DNA from: Pseudomonadota bacterium
GTDB taxonomy: Bacteria > Pseudomonadota > Gammaproteobacteria > Burkholderiales > SG8-39
Direction: 5' to 3'
NCBI GenBank assembly: GCA_021811085.1
Contig: JAJZPQ010000007.1
Coordinates: 1 to 64,000 of the forward strand
DNA: 64,000 nucleotides
In this document: positions 47,268 through 56,383 of the stretch, piece by piece
Position numbering within the stretch: position 1 is the first letter of the stretch
Layout: every line of letters starts with the position of its first letter
Notes under the pieces: model-generated
Seen by the model: the letters and a program-made list of their open reading frames with translations, nothing else
Databases searched by the model: none
What the model was told of the DNA's origin: nothing
Position numbers and translations under genes: made by a program

Positions 47268-48284
47268 TCAAGCGCTGCCTCCGGTGAGGAGTTCAAATCC
47301 CAAGTCCTCGACCACGCCGGCAGGACGCCCGCGGATGCGATCGAGCAGCAACTCTGCAGCGCGCACGCCGATCTGGCGGCGCGGAAAGCGAATAGAGGTG
47401 AGTTCGGGCGTGATCAAGGCGCCGATCGGCGAGCCGTCGAGACCGGCGAGCGCTACCTTGTCCGGAACCCGCCAGCCGCGCCTCAGGCAGTGCAGCAGCG
47501 CGCCGACCGCGAGCACGTCGCTGGCGGCGAACACCGCGTCGATCGAGGAATCGGCCTCGAGCAGGTCCGACAGCGCTGCCGCTCCATTTTCAAACTCAAA
47601 CGGCGTGCGGCGAACGTGCGCCTCCTTCACCGGCAAACCCGCCTCCGATAACGCCGCCCGATAGCCGCGTTCGCGCGCCTGCGTGCGGTCGTTCTTGTAG
47701 GTGAGGCCACCGATATAAGCGATGCGCCGGTAGCCGCGCGAGCACAGATGCCGGACCATGGCGCGCGCCGCGGCGAAATTGGAAAAACCCACCGCGCAGT
47801 CGAACGGCTGCGTCGGCAGGTTCCACATCTGGACCACGGGGATACGGGACCGCGTCAGCATCGCGCGCGTGTTCCCGGCGTGCGTAGTGCCGGTGAGCGC
47901 GATCCCGTCCACCCGCTGGCCGACGAACGCTTCGACGATGCGCTGTTCGCGCAGCGGGTCGTACTGGCTGGAAGCGATCAGGAGACGATATCCCTGCTCT
48001 TCCAGCACCTGCGACAGTCCCTGCAGCGTATCGGCGAAAATCGAGTTCGACAGCACCGGAACCACTGCGCCGATGCAGCGCGTTGCGTTTGACGCCAGGC
48101 TGCCCGCCAGCGCGTGCCGCACATATCCTGTTTCGGCTATCGCGCGCTGAATTCTGGCGAGAGTCGGTGCAGATAGTTGCGACGGGCGGGACAACGCGCG
48201 CGATACCGTGATGGCGGCGACCCCGGCGCGCCGCGCCACGTCAGCCATGGTGGTTGGTTTGTCGATTAAGTCACGCCGCGTCAC
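47268..48284 (-). CDS. LacI/GalR-family transcriptional repressor (GntR-like subgroup)
   Basis: A 338-residue repressor. The N-terminal LacI helix-turn-helix is TTMADVARRAGVAAITVSRALSRP-like, with the hinge RHALAGSLAS. A periplasmic-binding-like effector domain follows (CIGAVVPVLSNSIFADTLQGL and later AGLDGSPIGALITPELTSIR). The start is a GTG; an ATG 12 codons later is possible. It is divergent from a DsrE-like gene, and the intervening region holds three TAGCGCTA operator cores, so autoregulation and control of that unit are likely. The effector is unknown. Confidence 0.9.
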   Translation of the reverse strand: MTRRDLIDKPTTMADVARRAGVAAITVSRALSRPSQLSAPTLARIQRAIAETGYVRHALAGSLASNATRCIGAVVPVLSNSIFADTLQGLSQVLEEQGYRLLIASSQYDPLREQRIVEAFVGQRVDGIALTGTTHAGNTRAMLTRSRIPVVQMWNLPTQPFDCAVGFSNFAAARAMVRHLCSRGYRRIAYIGGLTYKNDRTQARERGYRAALSEAGLPVKEAHVRRTPFEFENGAAALSDLLEADSSIDAVFAASDVLAVGALLHCLRRGWRVPDKVALAGLDGSPIGALITPELTSIRFPRRQIGVRAAELLLDRIRGRPAGVVEDLGFELLTGGSA

Positions 48285-48306
48285 TTGTCACCCCGTTTTG
48301 GCCCAA

Positions 48307-48335
48307 TTGACAAGATATCATGCATGTTCTATGGT
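48307..48335 (+). promoter_or_regulatory. Promoter for the DsrE-like/binding-protein unit
   Basis: A perfect -35 TTGACA (48307-48312), a 17-bp spacer and TATGGT (48330-48335) as -10. The -10 overlaps the operator-like palindrome at 48331-48346. Confidence 0.6.
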
Positions 48336-48346
48336 AGCGCTAACAT
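48331..48346. promoter_or_regulatory. LacI-type operator O1
   Basis: ATGGTAGCGCTAACAT is a 16-bp palindrome with one mismatched pair and the central CG dyad typical of LacI/GntR operators. It overlaps the -10 of the rightward promoter, so occupancy should repress. Confidence 0.68.
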
Positions 48347-48374
48347 TATAGCCGGAGGCCCACCGGCAGCAACC

Positions 48375-48404
48375 GGCATAGCGCTACCCGGCATAGCGCT
48401 ACCC
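48375..48404. repeat. Exact tandem duplication of a 15-bp operator-containing unit
   Basis: GGCATAGCGCTACCC occurs twice head to tail (48375-48389 and 48390-48404). Each copy contains the TAGCGCTA core also present in the operator at 48331-48346. They may be auxiliary operators for the divergent LacI-type repressor. Confidence 0.65.
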
Positions 48405-48449
48405 GCGGCACCGGCACGAGCGCGCATTCCCGCGCCAACAGGAGGATAT

Positions 48450-48911
48450 ATGGTTGCATCACCCGATTACTTCGATGGTTTGACGCGTGCGACCGCAGTC
48501 TATGATTTTACGACCGGCGACGAAAACATGTTCTTGGATCGCATAAGCCTGATCAAGCTTACGGCGAAAAAGTTCCACCAGCGCGGCATCGAGACGGACT
48601 TCGTCATTTTGATTCATGGACCATCGACCAAATTCGTCATTCGGTCGCAAAGCGGTACGAAGTTCGATGGTGAAGCGATGGCAAAGTTGCCGGAGATTCA
48701 TGCGCTGATGCAAGAGCTCGGCGACTCCGGCGATGCGCGCGTAGTGACCTGCGGGATCGCCATGGGGCGTCATCTTGTGGGCAAGGACAATCTGATGCCG
48801 TTTACCATCATAGAAGAGAACGTCGCCGAGATCAGCATTGCGCTGCAGAACAAGGGATACGCCTACATGCAGGTGGATTTGATGGCGGCGAATCCGGCGA
48901 AGGCGGCCTGA
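48450..48911 (+). CDS. DsrE/DsrF-like family protein
   Basis: A 153-residue protein of the DsrE-like (COG1416-type) fold. The pattern is GIETDFVILIHGPSTKFVI in the middle, then VTCGIAMGRHLVGKDNLMPF with a conserved Cys, and VAEISIALQNKGYAYMQVD at the end. These proteins are linked to sulfur-relay chemistry, though many are uncharacterised. The ATG at 48450 follows AGGAGG; an upstream ATG in the same frame lacks such a site. It is the first gene under the LacI-type promoter, 40 bp before a binding-protein gene. Confidence 0.78.
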   Translation: MVASPDYFDGLTRATAVYDFTTGDENMFLDRISLIKLTAKKFHQRGIETDFVILIHGPSTKFVIRSQSGTKFDGEAMAKLPEIHALMQELGDSGDARVVTCGIAMGRHLVGKDNLMPFTIIEENVAEISIALQNKGYAYMQVDLMAANPAKAA

Positions 48912-48951
48912 ACGCGGGCCGATGGCTTTATTCCACCAGAAGGAGGGGGAG

Positions 48952-49968
48952 ATGAGCGGGAAATTTGGAAAACGACGGCTGTTGCTGAAAGCGTTGGGTA
49001 TCGGTGCGGCGAGCGCTGCGGTAGGTATGCCCGGAATTTCACGCGCGCAGTCAACCAAAGTGCGCGTGGGCTACATCCATACAGTTGCCGTAGACGGCCA
49101 AATCTGGGCCGGTGAGCACATAGGAAGCTGGAAGAAAGAAGGCCTGGACATGGAGTTCATCAAATTCGACTCCGGGCTCGCCGTGTTTCAGGCCATGGTC
49201 GGTGGCAGCATCGACCTGGTGGCGGTCGGCGCTTATGCCGCGAATTTTCCCGCCAACGGGCAGGGCAAGGTGTTTCTCATCAATTCGATCGAATACGCCA
49301 CCGCCCAGCTCTGGGTGCGCACCGACCAGGGCGTCAAGAGCTTTGCCGATCTGAAGGGAAAGAAGATATCGACAGCCATCGGCTCCACCGCGGATGTTTT
49401 CCTGCGGACCGCGCTCAAGGCCAATGGATTAAACCCGAACAAGGACGTGGAGATCATCAATCAGCGCATGCCCGATGCGGTGTCCGGGTTCATCGCCGGG
49501 GCGATTCCCGCGGTGGCTTTGTGGGTGCCGTTCAATCTTGCGGTCGCGAAGAATGTCCCGGCCGCCAAAATGCTCGTGGACGCGTCCGCATATTATCCGA
49601 AATCTGCGATTATCGGCGGCTGGGTGGCAAGCAACGATTTTTACGCCCGGCACCCCGATGTGATGAAAAGAGTGGTGCGCGCCTGGATTGCGGCCAACGA
49701 TTACCTGGTCTCGAAACCGGATGAGGCGTTGGCCGCAATCCAGAGCAAGCATTATCCCGAAGTGCCGCTCGATTCGCTGAAGTCGATGTACAAGGCGGCC
49801 AAGGTGTTTCCGTCAGGCGAGTGGGCCAAATTGTACAAAGACGGCACGGTGGACAGGTGGCTTAATCAGGTAAGCAATTTTTACGTCGAAATCGATGCGA
49901 TCAAGAACCCGCTTCCGGCCGAGAAGTATTTCGATTCGAAGCTGTTGCTGGGGTTGGTGGGGACATAA
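48952..49968 (+). CDS. ABC transporter substrate-binding protein, NMT1/SsuA (sulfonate/nitrate/taurine) type
   Basis: A 338-residue periplasmic protein. The signal region has twin arginines followed by a hydrophobic stretch and ISRAQ, and may use the Tat route. The mature protein starts KVRVGYIHTVAVDGQIWAGEHIG and contains FADLKGKKISTAIGS and ALWVPFNLAVA, typical of NMT1-like SsuA/TauA proteins. The ATG at 48952 follows AAGGAGG. The matching permease is absent and the neighbouring ATPase is truncated, so the importer looks broken here. Confidence 0.87.
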   Translation: MSGKFGKRRLLLKALGIGAASAAVGMPGISRAQSTKVRVGYIHTVAVDGQIWAGEHIGSWKKEGLDMEFIKFDSGLAVFQAMVGGSIDLVAVGAYAANFPANGQGKVFLINSIEYATAQLWVRTDQGVKSFADLKGKKISTAIGSTADVFLRTALKANGLNPNKDVEIINQRMPDAVSGFIAGAIPAVALWVPFNLAVAKNVPAAKMLVDASAYYPKSAIIGGWVASNDFYARHPDVMKRVVRAWIAANDYLVSKPDEALAAIQSKHYPEVPLDSLKSMYKAAKVFPSGEWAKLYKDGTVDRWLNQVSNFYVEIDAIKNPLPAEKYFDSKLLLGLVGT

Positions 49969-49991
49969 ATCGACAGCGCGGCGCGGCTAGC

Positions 49992-50414
49992 CTAGTAAGG
50001 CGCCGCGTCGCGGGCTTGTTTTTCCTGAGCCGCATATTCGCGCATGACCAGATCGCGCATTCTGGAGCGCAATTCAATAAACTCGGCCTTTTCGTGCAGT
50101 TCCTGCGTCCGCGGGTAAGGAAACGGCACCTCGACGACGCAGCGCACCCGCGACGGCCGGGCTGTCACCACCACCACCCGCGATGAAAGGTAAATCGCTT
50201 CTTCGACCGAATGGGTAATCAGCATTGCCGTTTTGCCTTCTTTCTGCAGCACTTCGAGAAGCAGGTCCTGCATGGCGGTGCGGGTTTGAGAGTCCAAGGC
50301 GCCAAACGGTTCATCCATCAACAAAAACTGAGGCGCTACCGCGTATGCGCGCGCCAAAGCGAGCCTTTGGCGCATGCCGCCCGAAAGCGTCTTGGGATAA
50401 GCTCGGCGGAACTC
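49992..50414 (-). pseudogene. ABC transporter ATP-binding protein (SsuB/TauB type), 5'-truncated
   Basis: Only the C-terminal ~140 residues remain: the signature LSGGMRQRLALARA, Walker B FLLMDEPFGALD, the switch region ITHSVEEAIYL and the usual C-terminus. The N-terminal ~110-120 residues with Walker A are absent. Upstream of about 50414 the sequence belongs to a GMC oxidoreductase on the opposite strand. The open frame continues a further ~22 codons into that gene with no ABC homology. It converges with the binding-protein gene, its likely partner. Confidence 0.82.
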
Positions 50415-50415
50415 G

Positions 50416-51927
50416 GACAAACTGCTGCTGCTGGAAGCCGGCGGGCCGGATCGCAGTCCATGGATACACATTCCCATCGGCTACGGCAAGACCATTTTTG
50501 ACCGGCGCATCAATTGGGGCTACGAAACCGAGCCCGAGGCCCAACTGGAGGGGCGGCGCATCTACTGGCCGCGCGGCAAAGTGCTGGGCGGATCGGGCTC
50601 GGTCAACGGCCTGGTCCACATCCGCGGCCAACGCGAGGATTTCGACGGCTGGGCGGCACAGGGCAATCCTGGGTGGGGCTACGACGATCTGCTACCTTAC
50701 TTTTGCAAGTCCGAGCACCAGGTGCGGGGCGCCGACGCTTTTCACGGCAGCGGCGGGCCGCTGTGGGTGTCGGACCTCTCCGAGCACCACCCGCTGTGCG
50801 AGGCCTTCATCGCCAGCGCAGGCCGGCTGGGCATTGCGCACAACCCGGACTTCAACGGCGAGCGCCAGGAAGGCGCAGGCTACTTTCAGCTGACCACGCG
50901 CCGCGGCATGCGCTGCAGCCCGGCGAGCGCCTACCTGCGTCCGGCGCGAATGCGCAGGAACCTGAGTGTAATTACCCGCGCCCTTGCGCGCCGCGTGCTG
51001 TTTCAAGGCAGGCGTGCCGTCGGGGTCGAGTATGAAACAGGCGGCGAGATTCAGGTGGCGCGCGCGCGGCGCGAGGTGCTGTTGTCCGGCGGCGCCATCA
51101 ACTCCCCGCAGTTGCTGATGCTCTCGGGCATCGGCGATGCCGCCCGGCTCGCCCGCTTCGGCATTGCGCCGGTCGTGCACCTGCCGGGCGTCGGACGCAA
51201 CTTGCAAGACCACCTGCAGGCGCGGGTCGTGTTCAAGGCGACACGTGCGATTACCTACAACGACGTCTTCAACAGCCCGCTGCGCACGCTGCAAGCCGGC
51301 CTGCAGTGGGCGTTGCTGCGCCGGGGGCCGCTGACGGTAAGCGCCGGACAGGCGGGCGCCTTCGTGCGCGTGATGCCGGACGCCGAGCGCCCGGACGTGC
51401 AGTTCCATTTCATCACCTTCAGCGCGGACCGGCCGGGCGCGGGCCTGCACAAGTTTTCCGGCTTCACCGCCTCGGTATGCCAGCTGCGCCCGGCGAGCCG
51501 CGGCCACATCGAACTGGTCGGCATCGATCCAAGGTCGGCACCGCGCATTTACGCCAACTACCTGTCGGCCCCGGGCGATCTCGAGGTGCTGCGGGAGGCC
51601 GTTCGCCTGGCGCGGCGTATCGCTCACACAACGCCGCTCGCGGACCTGATCGCCGAGGAGGTTTCACCCGGGGCGGTGGGGAACGACGATGCCGCGTTGG
51701 ATGCTTTCGTGCGCAGCACGGCGGTCACCATCTTTCATCCTGTAGGCACCTGCGCGATGGGCAGCGGCGAGGACGCAGTGGTTGACCATCTACTGCGCGT
51801 GCGCGGCATCGAGAGTTTGCGCGTGATCGATGCGTCGATCATGCCGACGCTGGTTTCAGGCAACACCAACGCGGCTGCCGTCGCGATCGGGGAGAAGGGC
51901 GCCGAGCTGGTGCTGGCGGCCGCCTGA
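50416..51927 (+). pseudogene. GMC-family oxidoreductase (choline dehydrogenase-like), 5'-truncated
   Basis: The visible homology starts at LLLLEAGGPD, about 35-40 residues into a normal GMC protein. The FAD-binding GxGxxG start is therefore missing. The rest is intact: GGSGSVNGLVHIRGQREDFDGW, SGGAINSPQLLMLSGIG and the C-terminal VIDASIMPTLVSGNTNAAAVAIGEK. The 3' end is complete. The first in-frame ATG (50581) would give a protein lacking more of the FAD domain. It joins head to head with the truncated ABC ATPase gene. Confidence 0.83.
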
Positions 51928-52258
51928 AGGCGGTTCACCTACCCGATTCAACGTCCTGCGGCGCCGCTGCCGGCTTGTGCGTCGTGGTGGGGCTGAAAAA
52001 AGGATGAGGGCGATGCGGCAAGCAAGCATTGTTGCCAGCTGACTATGCGGGTATCCTTGACCGTGCTGGATTCGAATATCGCCGGAAGGATAGATGCTCG
52101 GCGACGCGCAAGTCATGCAAACGCAGACGATAGGCAAGCTTTACGATCTGAGGATGATCTGAACAGAGGGGCTGGGGAAGGGGGCACGTTCCCCTTCACA
52201 CCCGGCCGCTGTAAATTCCCCAACTCAGAGCTTCCCTAGTCGATTCGTAGGAGGCGAT
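51928..52258. other. 331-bp intergenic stretch
   Basis: It follows the GMC oxidoreductase remnant. A 5-bp stem with a TGAA loop overlaps the GMC stop codon region (51920-51933) but has no T tract. No convincing promoter, RNA gene or coding frame was seen. An AGGAGG Shine-Dalgarno for the next gene is at 52248-52253. Confidence 0.5.
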
Positions 52259-52531
52259 GTGCAAAAGAAAATAGCAGTGTTGGTGCGCGAGAGGCAAAGT
52301 GAGGCGCTCAGGATGTCGTTGGGCTTGATCCTGGTGGACGACCTGGTGGACGTGTACGTGCTCGACAGAAAGCTGCAGGCGACAAAGGAAACTGCGTTGC
52401 ACGTCGAGACGATGAAAGAAATGGACATGCAGATTTATACGAACTGCGGCGAAAACGAAGGCATGGAATATCTGCCGGTAGACGAAATCGCCCTGAGGTT
52501 GCCTCAGTACGACCATATTCTCGCATATTAG
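52259..52531 (+). CDS. DsrE-family small protein (sulfur-relay-like), first of three
   Basis: A 90-residue protein from a GTG start with AGGAGG just upstream. It has the alpha/beta DsrE-like outline: IAVLVRERQSEALRMSLGLIL, a VDVYVLDRKLQ strand, METMKEMDMQIYTNCGEN with one Cys, and a LPQYDHILAY end. The similarity is weak, so the family call rests partly on the two DsrE/H-like genes that follow at short spacing. Confidence 0.6.
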   Translation: MQKKIAVLVRERQSEALRMSLGLILVDDLVDVYVLDRKLQATKETALHVETMKEMDMQIYTNCGENEGMEYLPVDEIALRLPQYDHILAY

Positions 52532-52557
52532 CGGGACCGACTCGAAAGGAGACCGCA

Positions 52558-52860
52558 GTGAAGCTCGGGATGTTGATCAATACGGCGAAACATTTGGGCG
52601 ATGTTGTCGGGATTTGCCGAGCCGCCCTGGCGAGGAACCATCAGGTAAGCATTTTTGCCATGGACGAGGGCACTAGGCTGCTGGAAAACGATGCCTTCGT
52701 GTCTCTGGCCGAGCTTCAAGGCGTATCGATGAGTGTATGCGATCACAGCGCCAAGATGATCGGCGTGAGGACCGAGGGGCTGTCGCCAAAGATCGTCTGC
52801 GCAAGCCAGCTGAACAACGCGATGATGAATCACAACGCTGACCGGGTAATCGTGCTTTAG
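52558..52860 (+). CDS. DsrE/DsrF-like sulfur-relay protein, second of three
   Basis: A 100-residue protein with a GTG start behind AAAGGAG. It begins MKLGMLINTAKHLGDVVGICRAALARNHQVSIFAMDEG in the DsrE manner. It contains SMSVCDHSAKMIGV, where the Cys matches the conserved cysteine of DsrE/TusD-like proteins. It is 26 bp after the first DsrE-like gene. A role in persulfide transfer is inferred. Confidence 0.72.
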   Translation: MKLGMLINTAKHLGDVVGICRAALARNHQVSIFAMDEGTRLLENDAFVSLAELQGVSMSVCDHSAKMIGVRTEGLSPKIVCASQLNNAMMNHNADRVIVL

Positions 52861-52893
52861 GTACACCGGTCGCGCATAAGGGGGAGCGGGATA

Positions 52894-53064
52894 GTGAAGA
52901 TACTGTGCCTGTTGAATGACGGGCCGGATGCGTCGTCCGGCGCGTGGGTCGAGGCTCTGTCACGGAATTGCGAGGTCGAGGTGATCGATCTCGCGCGCAA
53001 GGAAGTACCGTACGACGCGCTCGTGGACAAGATCTTCGCGTGCGACAAGTTGATCTCCTGGTGA
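52894..53064 (+). CDS. DsrH/TusB-like small protein, third of three
   Basis: A 56-residue protein from a GTG start with GGGGGAG upstream. It reads MKILCLLNDGPD at the start and VEVIDLARKEVPYDALVDKIFACDKLISW at the end, resembling short DsrH/TusB-like proteins. The family similarity is weak. It closes a set of three very small genes that look like a DsrEFH-type relay. Confidence 0.55.
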   Translation: MKILCLLNDGPDASSGAWVEALSRNCEVEVIDLARKEVPYDALVDKIFACDKLISW

Positions 53065-53097
53065 GCACGTTGGCATAGGCCGGCGTGTTACTTCACC

Positions 53098-54867
53098 GTG
53101 CGGGGGCCGACGGAGAGCGAACGAAGCGGCGCGCATGGCTTTGCGCGGCCCGCGTTTTCGGCGGCCCATGTAGCAGCGGACCGGCAGTGGTTATTGCTCG
53201 CGTACACCGCGGTTGCGCTCCTGTCCCTGGCCGCTTTCCTCACGCTTTTCCTGTTTCGCGCACAGGATGATAACCGGCTGACCAGCTGGCGTTGGGTATT
53301 CGCCGACGCCGATGTATTCTGGATCATTCCTGTCCTGGCAGCCGGTCTTTTTCTGGCCGCTGCGCTGGTCCGCTTGCCGTTTCCTCGGCGCCGGCCTGCA
53401 GGCGTGCTGTTTCTTTGTTCCTTTGCCGTGGCCGCGGTCTTCTGGGGCGAGCCCGAGGTCGTCGTGGATGCCGCCAGGTATTTCACCCAGGCCAAGCATA
53501 TCGAGCTCTACGGCCTGGGGTATTTCCTGCGCGAGTGGGGCGGGCAGATCACGGCATGGACCGATCTGCCGCTGATCCCCTCGCTCTACGGCCTGATCTT
53601 CAGCTTCGCGGGCGAGCACCGGATATACATCCAGGTTTTTACCACGCTGCTGTTCGCGGCGAGCGTTGTTCTGACCTACCTGATCGGCAGGACGCTGTGG
53701 GACGAGGCCACCGGTTTCCACGCCGGGGCGCTGCTGCTCGGGATGCCGTACCTCCTGACCCAGGTGCCGCTGATGCTGGTCGATGTGCCGACGATGTTCT
53801 TTCTCCTGCTCGCGGTTTTTGCCACGCTCAGGGCGCTCGAGCGCGGTGGGGCGGGTTATCTGGCGCTGGCGTCGGTGGCGGTGGCGCTCGCATTCTGGAC
53901 CAAGTATTCCGCCTGGCTGTTTCTGAGTGTGCTCGTGGTCGTTCTCGTTGTCCGGCTCAAACAGGGGCCGCGGCCCGTATTTCTGCGTGCTCTCGTGCTG
54001 ATCATGATTTCGATGGTTCTGATCGGCGCCACGCTGCTGCCCATGCTCGAGGTCGTGGGTGCACAGCTCAGGCTTTTGCAAAGTTATCAACTGCCCGGTC
54101 TCGCGCGCTGGAAAGAGAGTCCGGGCTCGACCTTCCTGTTTCAGATGCATCCTTTCATTGCGGCTTTCGCCCTGATTTCCGTCTATGCAGCATTCAAGAA
54201 CAAGGATGCGCGCTACGCAATCGTGCTGTGGTTGCCCGCGCTGGTGCTGGTGCTGGGAATCAACCGGATCCGCTACCTCCTGCCGGTGTTTCCGATGCTG
54301 GCGCTGATGGCCGCCTATGGCCTGCGGCAGATCCGGTGCGGGGAACTGCGGAACTACATCGTTCTGAGCATTGTCGCCTCGTCGATGGCGCTGTCAGTCC
54401 TGGGCTTCCGCCCGTTCCTGCAACGAACGAGCGCCGTGAATCTGCAGCAGGCCGGGGAATATCTCGATTCCCTGGATGCCTCCGAGGTGGAGGTCGTTGC
54501 ACTGCAACAACGGTACGCGGCGGTCAATCCGGCCGTCTCGGTGCCTCTGCTGGATCTTCATACCTCGAAGCGTCTGATCTTTCGACCGGATGGGCTTGCC
54601 CCCACCGGGCGGGGCGTGGACGAGTCGTCCCTGCGTTTCACCTGGGAATACAGCAATCCGAAATACGACTATGCCGGCGCCGGCGGACCGAAGGCAGAGG
54701 TGGTGGTGGTCATTGCCGACGATGTGGCCGAGCCCTTGCCGCACTGCATTGCACAAGAGCTCATCGGTTACCGTCTGTCGCGGCAGTTTATCGCCTCAGA
54801 AAATGTTTTTGGGTATAGAACCATTGTTAAAGTGTACCTGGCAGGGCATTATCCGCGTCGGGGATAG
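53098..54867 (+). CDS. Membrane glycosyltransferase, PMT/ArnT-like (GT-C fold)
   Basis: About 589 residues with some 11-12 hydrophobic segments. The GT39/83-like hallmark EPEVVVDAARYFTQAKHIELYG, an acidic residue in the first periplasmic loop, lies near residue 117. Repeated helices and a C-terminal soluble domain of about 180 residues follow. Such enzymes transfer sugars from a polyprenyl phosphate donor. The start (GTG at 53098) is uncertain because no good Shine-Dalgarno precedes it; a start a little further in is possible. It lies between the DsrE-like trio and the YeeE-type transporter, an unusual place for this family. Confidence 0.75.
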   Translation: MRGPTESERSGAHGFARPAFSAAHVAADRQWLLLAYTAVALLSLAAFLTLFLFRAQDDNRLTSWRWVFADADVFWIIPVLAAGLFLAAALVRLPFPRRRPAGVLFLCSFAVAAVFWGEPEVVVDAARYFTQAKHIELYGLGYFLREWGGQITAWTDLPLIPSLYGLIFSFAGEHRIYIQVFTTLLFAASVVLTYLIGRTLWDEATGFHAGALLLGMPYLLTQVPLMLVDVPTMFFLLLAVFATLRALERGGAGYLALASVAVALAFWTKYSAWLFLSVLVVVLVVRLKQGPRPVFLRALVLIMISMVLIGATLLPMLEVVGAQLRLLQSYQLPGLARWKESPGSTFLFQMHPFIAAFALISVYAAFKNKDARYAIVLWLPALVLVLGINRIRYLLPVFPMLALMAAYGLRQIRCGELRNYIVLSIVASSMALSVLGFRPFLQRTSAVNLQQAGEYLDSLDASEVEVVALQQRYAAVNPAVSVPLLDLHTSKRLIFRPDGLAPTGRGVDESSLRFTWEYSNPKYDYAGAGGPKAEVVVVIADDVAEPLPHCIAQELIGYRLSRQFIASENVFGYRTIVKVYLAGHYPRRG

Positions 54868-54886
54868 GGTTTATTAGGGGGGGACG

Positions 54887-56356
54887 ATGGAAGCTGTAGC
54901 AAAGATGGAAGGTGCCGCCGAAGGCAATCAACAAGGTGTCACCAGGAGCAATCAGGCCTGGGCCTACGTCATCATCGGTTTTTTTTCGCTGCTGACCATG
55001 GGGACCTACGCGCTGAATGAGTATTACATTTACGTCGCGGCCTATCTCTGGTTTGGTTTTGTCTACGGCATGTGTCTGCAGTACGGCCGGTTCTGCTTCT
55101 CCTCGGCGTTTCGCGATCTGTTCGCGGTCGGTGTGCCGCGCATGGCCGTGGGCATCATGATCGCCATGGTACTGTTCGGCTCGGTGTCTGCCTTCGTCAC
55201 GGCGACCGGCAACAGCACGTTTCATGCCGCGCCCTACGGGATCCATTCGGTGATCGCGGGGTTCATTTTCGGCGTGGGCATGGTGCTCACCGGCGGCTGC
55301 GCCTCGGGTTCGCTGTACAAGGCGGGCGAGGGCAACGCGACGGCGATGCTGGTGATCCTTTCGATCAGCATCGCGCAGGCACTCTTCGCCAGCGTCGGCG
55401 GATGGACCAACAATCTGGTGCCCTATTCCTGGCATCAGGCCGCGGTGGCGCGAGGACTGCCCGCGTCGATCAACGCCGGGGACGGCTGGGTGGACCAATA
55501 TCTTGCCGGCTACGTCTGGGACCAGCCGGTGACGCGGTTCAGCAAGGTGCTCGGGCTGAGCAATCCGTTTGCCGCGTCCTTTGTCGGCGATGTGCTGGTG
55601 GGGATCGTCCTGCCCGCGGCAGTGCTGCTGATCGGGGTCTACCTGATCTGGTACCGCAAAGGCTATTTGCGCAGGCGCGCGGGGGCGCGCCTGCCCACAT
55701 CGGGACTGGGGGTGAATCTCGCCGGCTACTGGAGCATGATCGTGGCATCCAAACGCACGGCGATCGCCGGCCTGGTCCTGGGTATCGCCGCCGGGCTCCA
55801 CATGTATGTAATGAAGGGGCTGATGCTCAAGTTCGGCGTGACCAATTTCGGCCAGTTGATGGCGCAAATGGGCCACACCGCCGGCCTCTCCGCCAAGGGC
55901 ACGGTGTTCGACCCGGGCTACTGGTATGTCACGACGCAGGAAGCGCAGTGGGTCGGATGGATCTTCAACAAGCTCGGCGCGGACAACATGGACAACATTT
56001 ATTTCGGCTTCGAGAACGGCCTTCCCAATCCGCTGATCAACCCGGCGGACTGGATGTCGCTCGCCCTGATCGGCGGCGCAGCCGTGATGGCGCTGCTGAG
56101 CAACGAGTTCAAGTGGAAGGGGACGACGCGCGAGCTCGCCATGTGGGCCGTCATCGGCGGCACGCTGATGGGCATCGGCTCGCGCCTCGGCCTGGGATGC
56201 AATATCGGCGCGTTCTTCGTGCGCGTGTCCCAGGGCGACGTGTCCGGATGGATGTTCGGCAGCGGCATGTTCGTCGGCGCCTACGTCGGCGTGAAGTTTT
56301 TCAACTGGTGGACCGAGCGCAAAATGGCGAAAGAGATGGCCGCTTTCGAACCATAG
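54887..56356 (+). CDS. YeeE/YedE-family transporter (thiosulfate/sulfur compound)
   Basis: A 489-residue membrane protein with many helices. It has the family's cysteine motifs LTGGCASGSLYKAGEGN near residue 140 and LGLGCNIGAFFVRVSQGD near residue 436, which in the studied TsuA relative relay thiosulfate through the membrane. It is larger than the shortest YeeE proteins and probably contains both halves. It is followed 27 bp later by a TusA-like gene, the usual partner. Confidence 0.9.
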   Translation: MEAVAKMEGAAEGNQQGVTRSNQAWAYVIIGFFSLLTMGTYALNEYYIYVAAYLWFGFVYGMCLQYGRFCFSSAFRDLFAVGVPRMAVGIMIAMVLFGSVSAFVTATGNSTFHAAPYGIHSVIAGFIFGVGMVLTGGCASGSLYKAGEGNATAMLVILSISIAQALFASVGGWTNNLVPYSWHQAAVARGLPASINAGDGWVDQYLAGYVWDQPVTRFSKVLGLSNPFAASFVGDVLVGIVLPAAVLLIGVYLIWYRKGYLRRRAGARLPTSGLGVNLAGYWSMIVASKRTAIAGLVLGIAAGLHMYVMKGLMLKFGVTNFGQLMAQMGHTAGLSAKGTVFDPGYWYVTTQEAQWVGWIFNKLGADNMDNIYFGFENGLPNPLINPADWMSLALIGGAAVMALLSNEFKWKGTTRELAMWAVIGGTLMGIGSRLGLGCNIGAFFVRVSQGDVSGWMFGSGMFVGAYVGVKFFNWWTERKMAKEMAAFEP

Positions 56357-56383
56357 TGCGGGTATAACAGGAGGAGGTGAGCG

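Noticed and set aside
48375-48404. Tandem 15-bp units as the start of a CRISPR array
   Set aside because: The two units are directly adjacent with no spacers and contain an operator core, so they are regulatory repeats.
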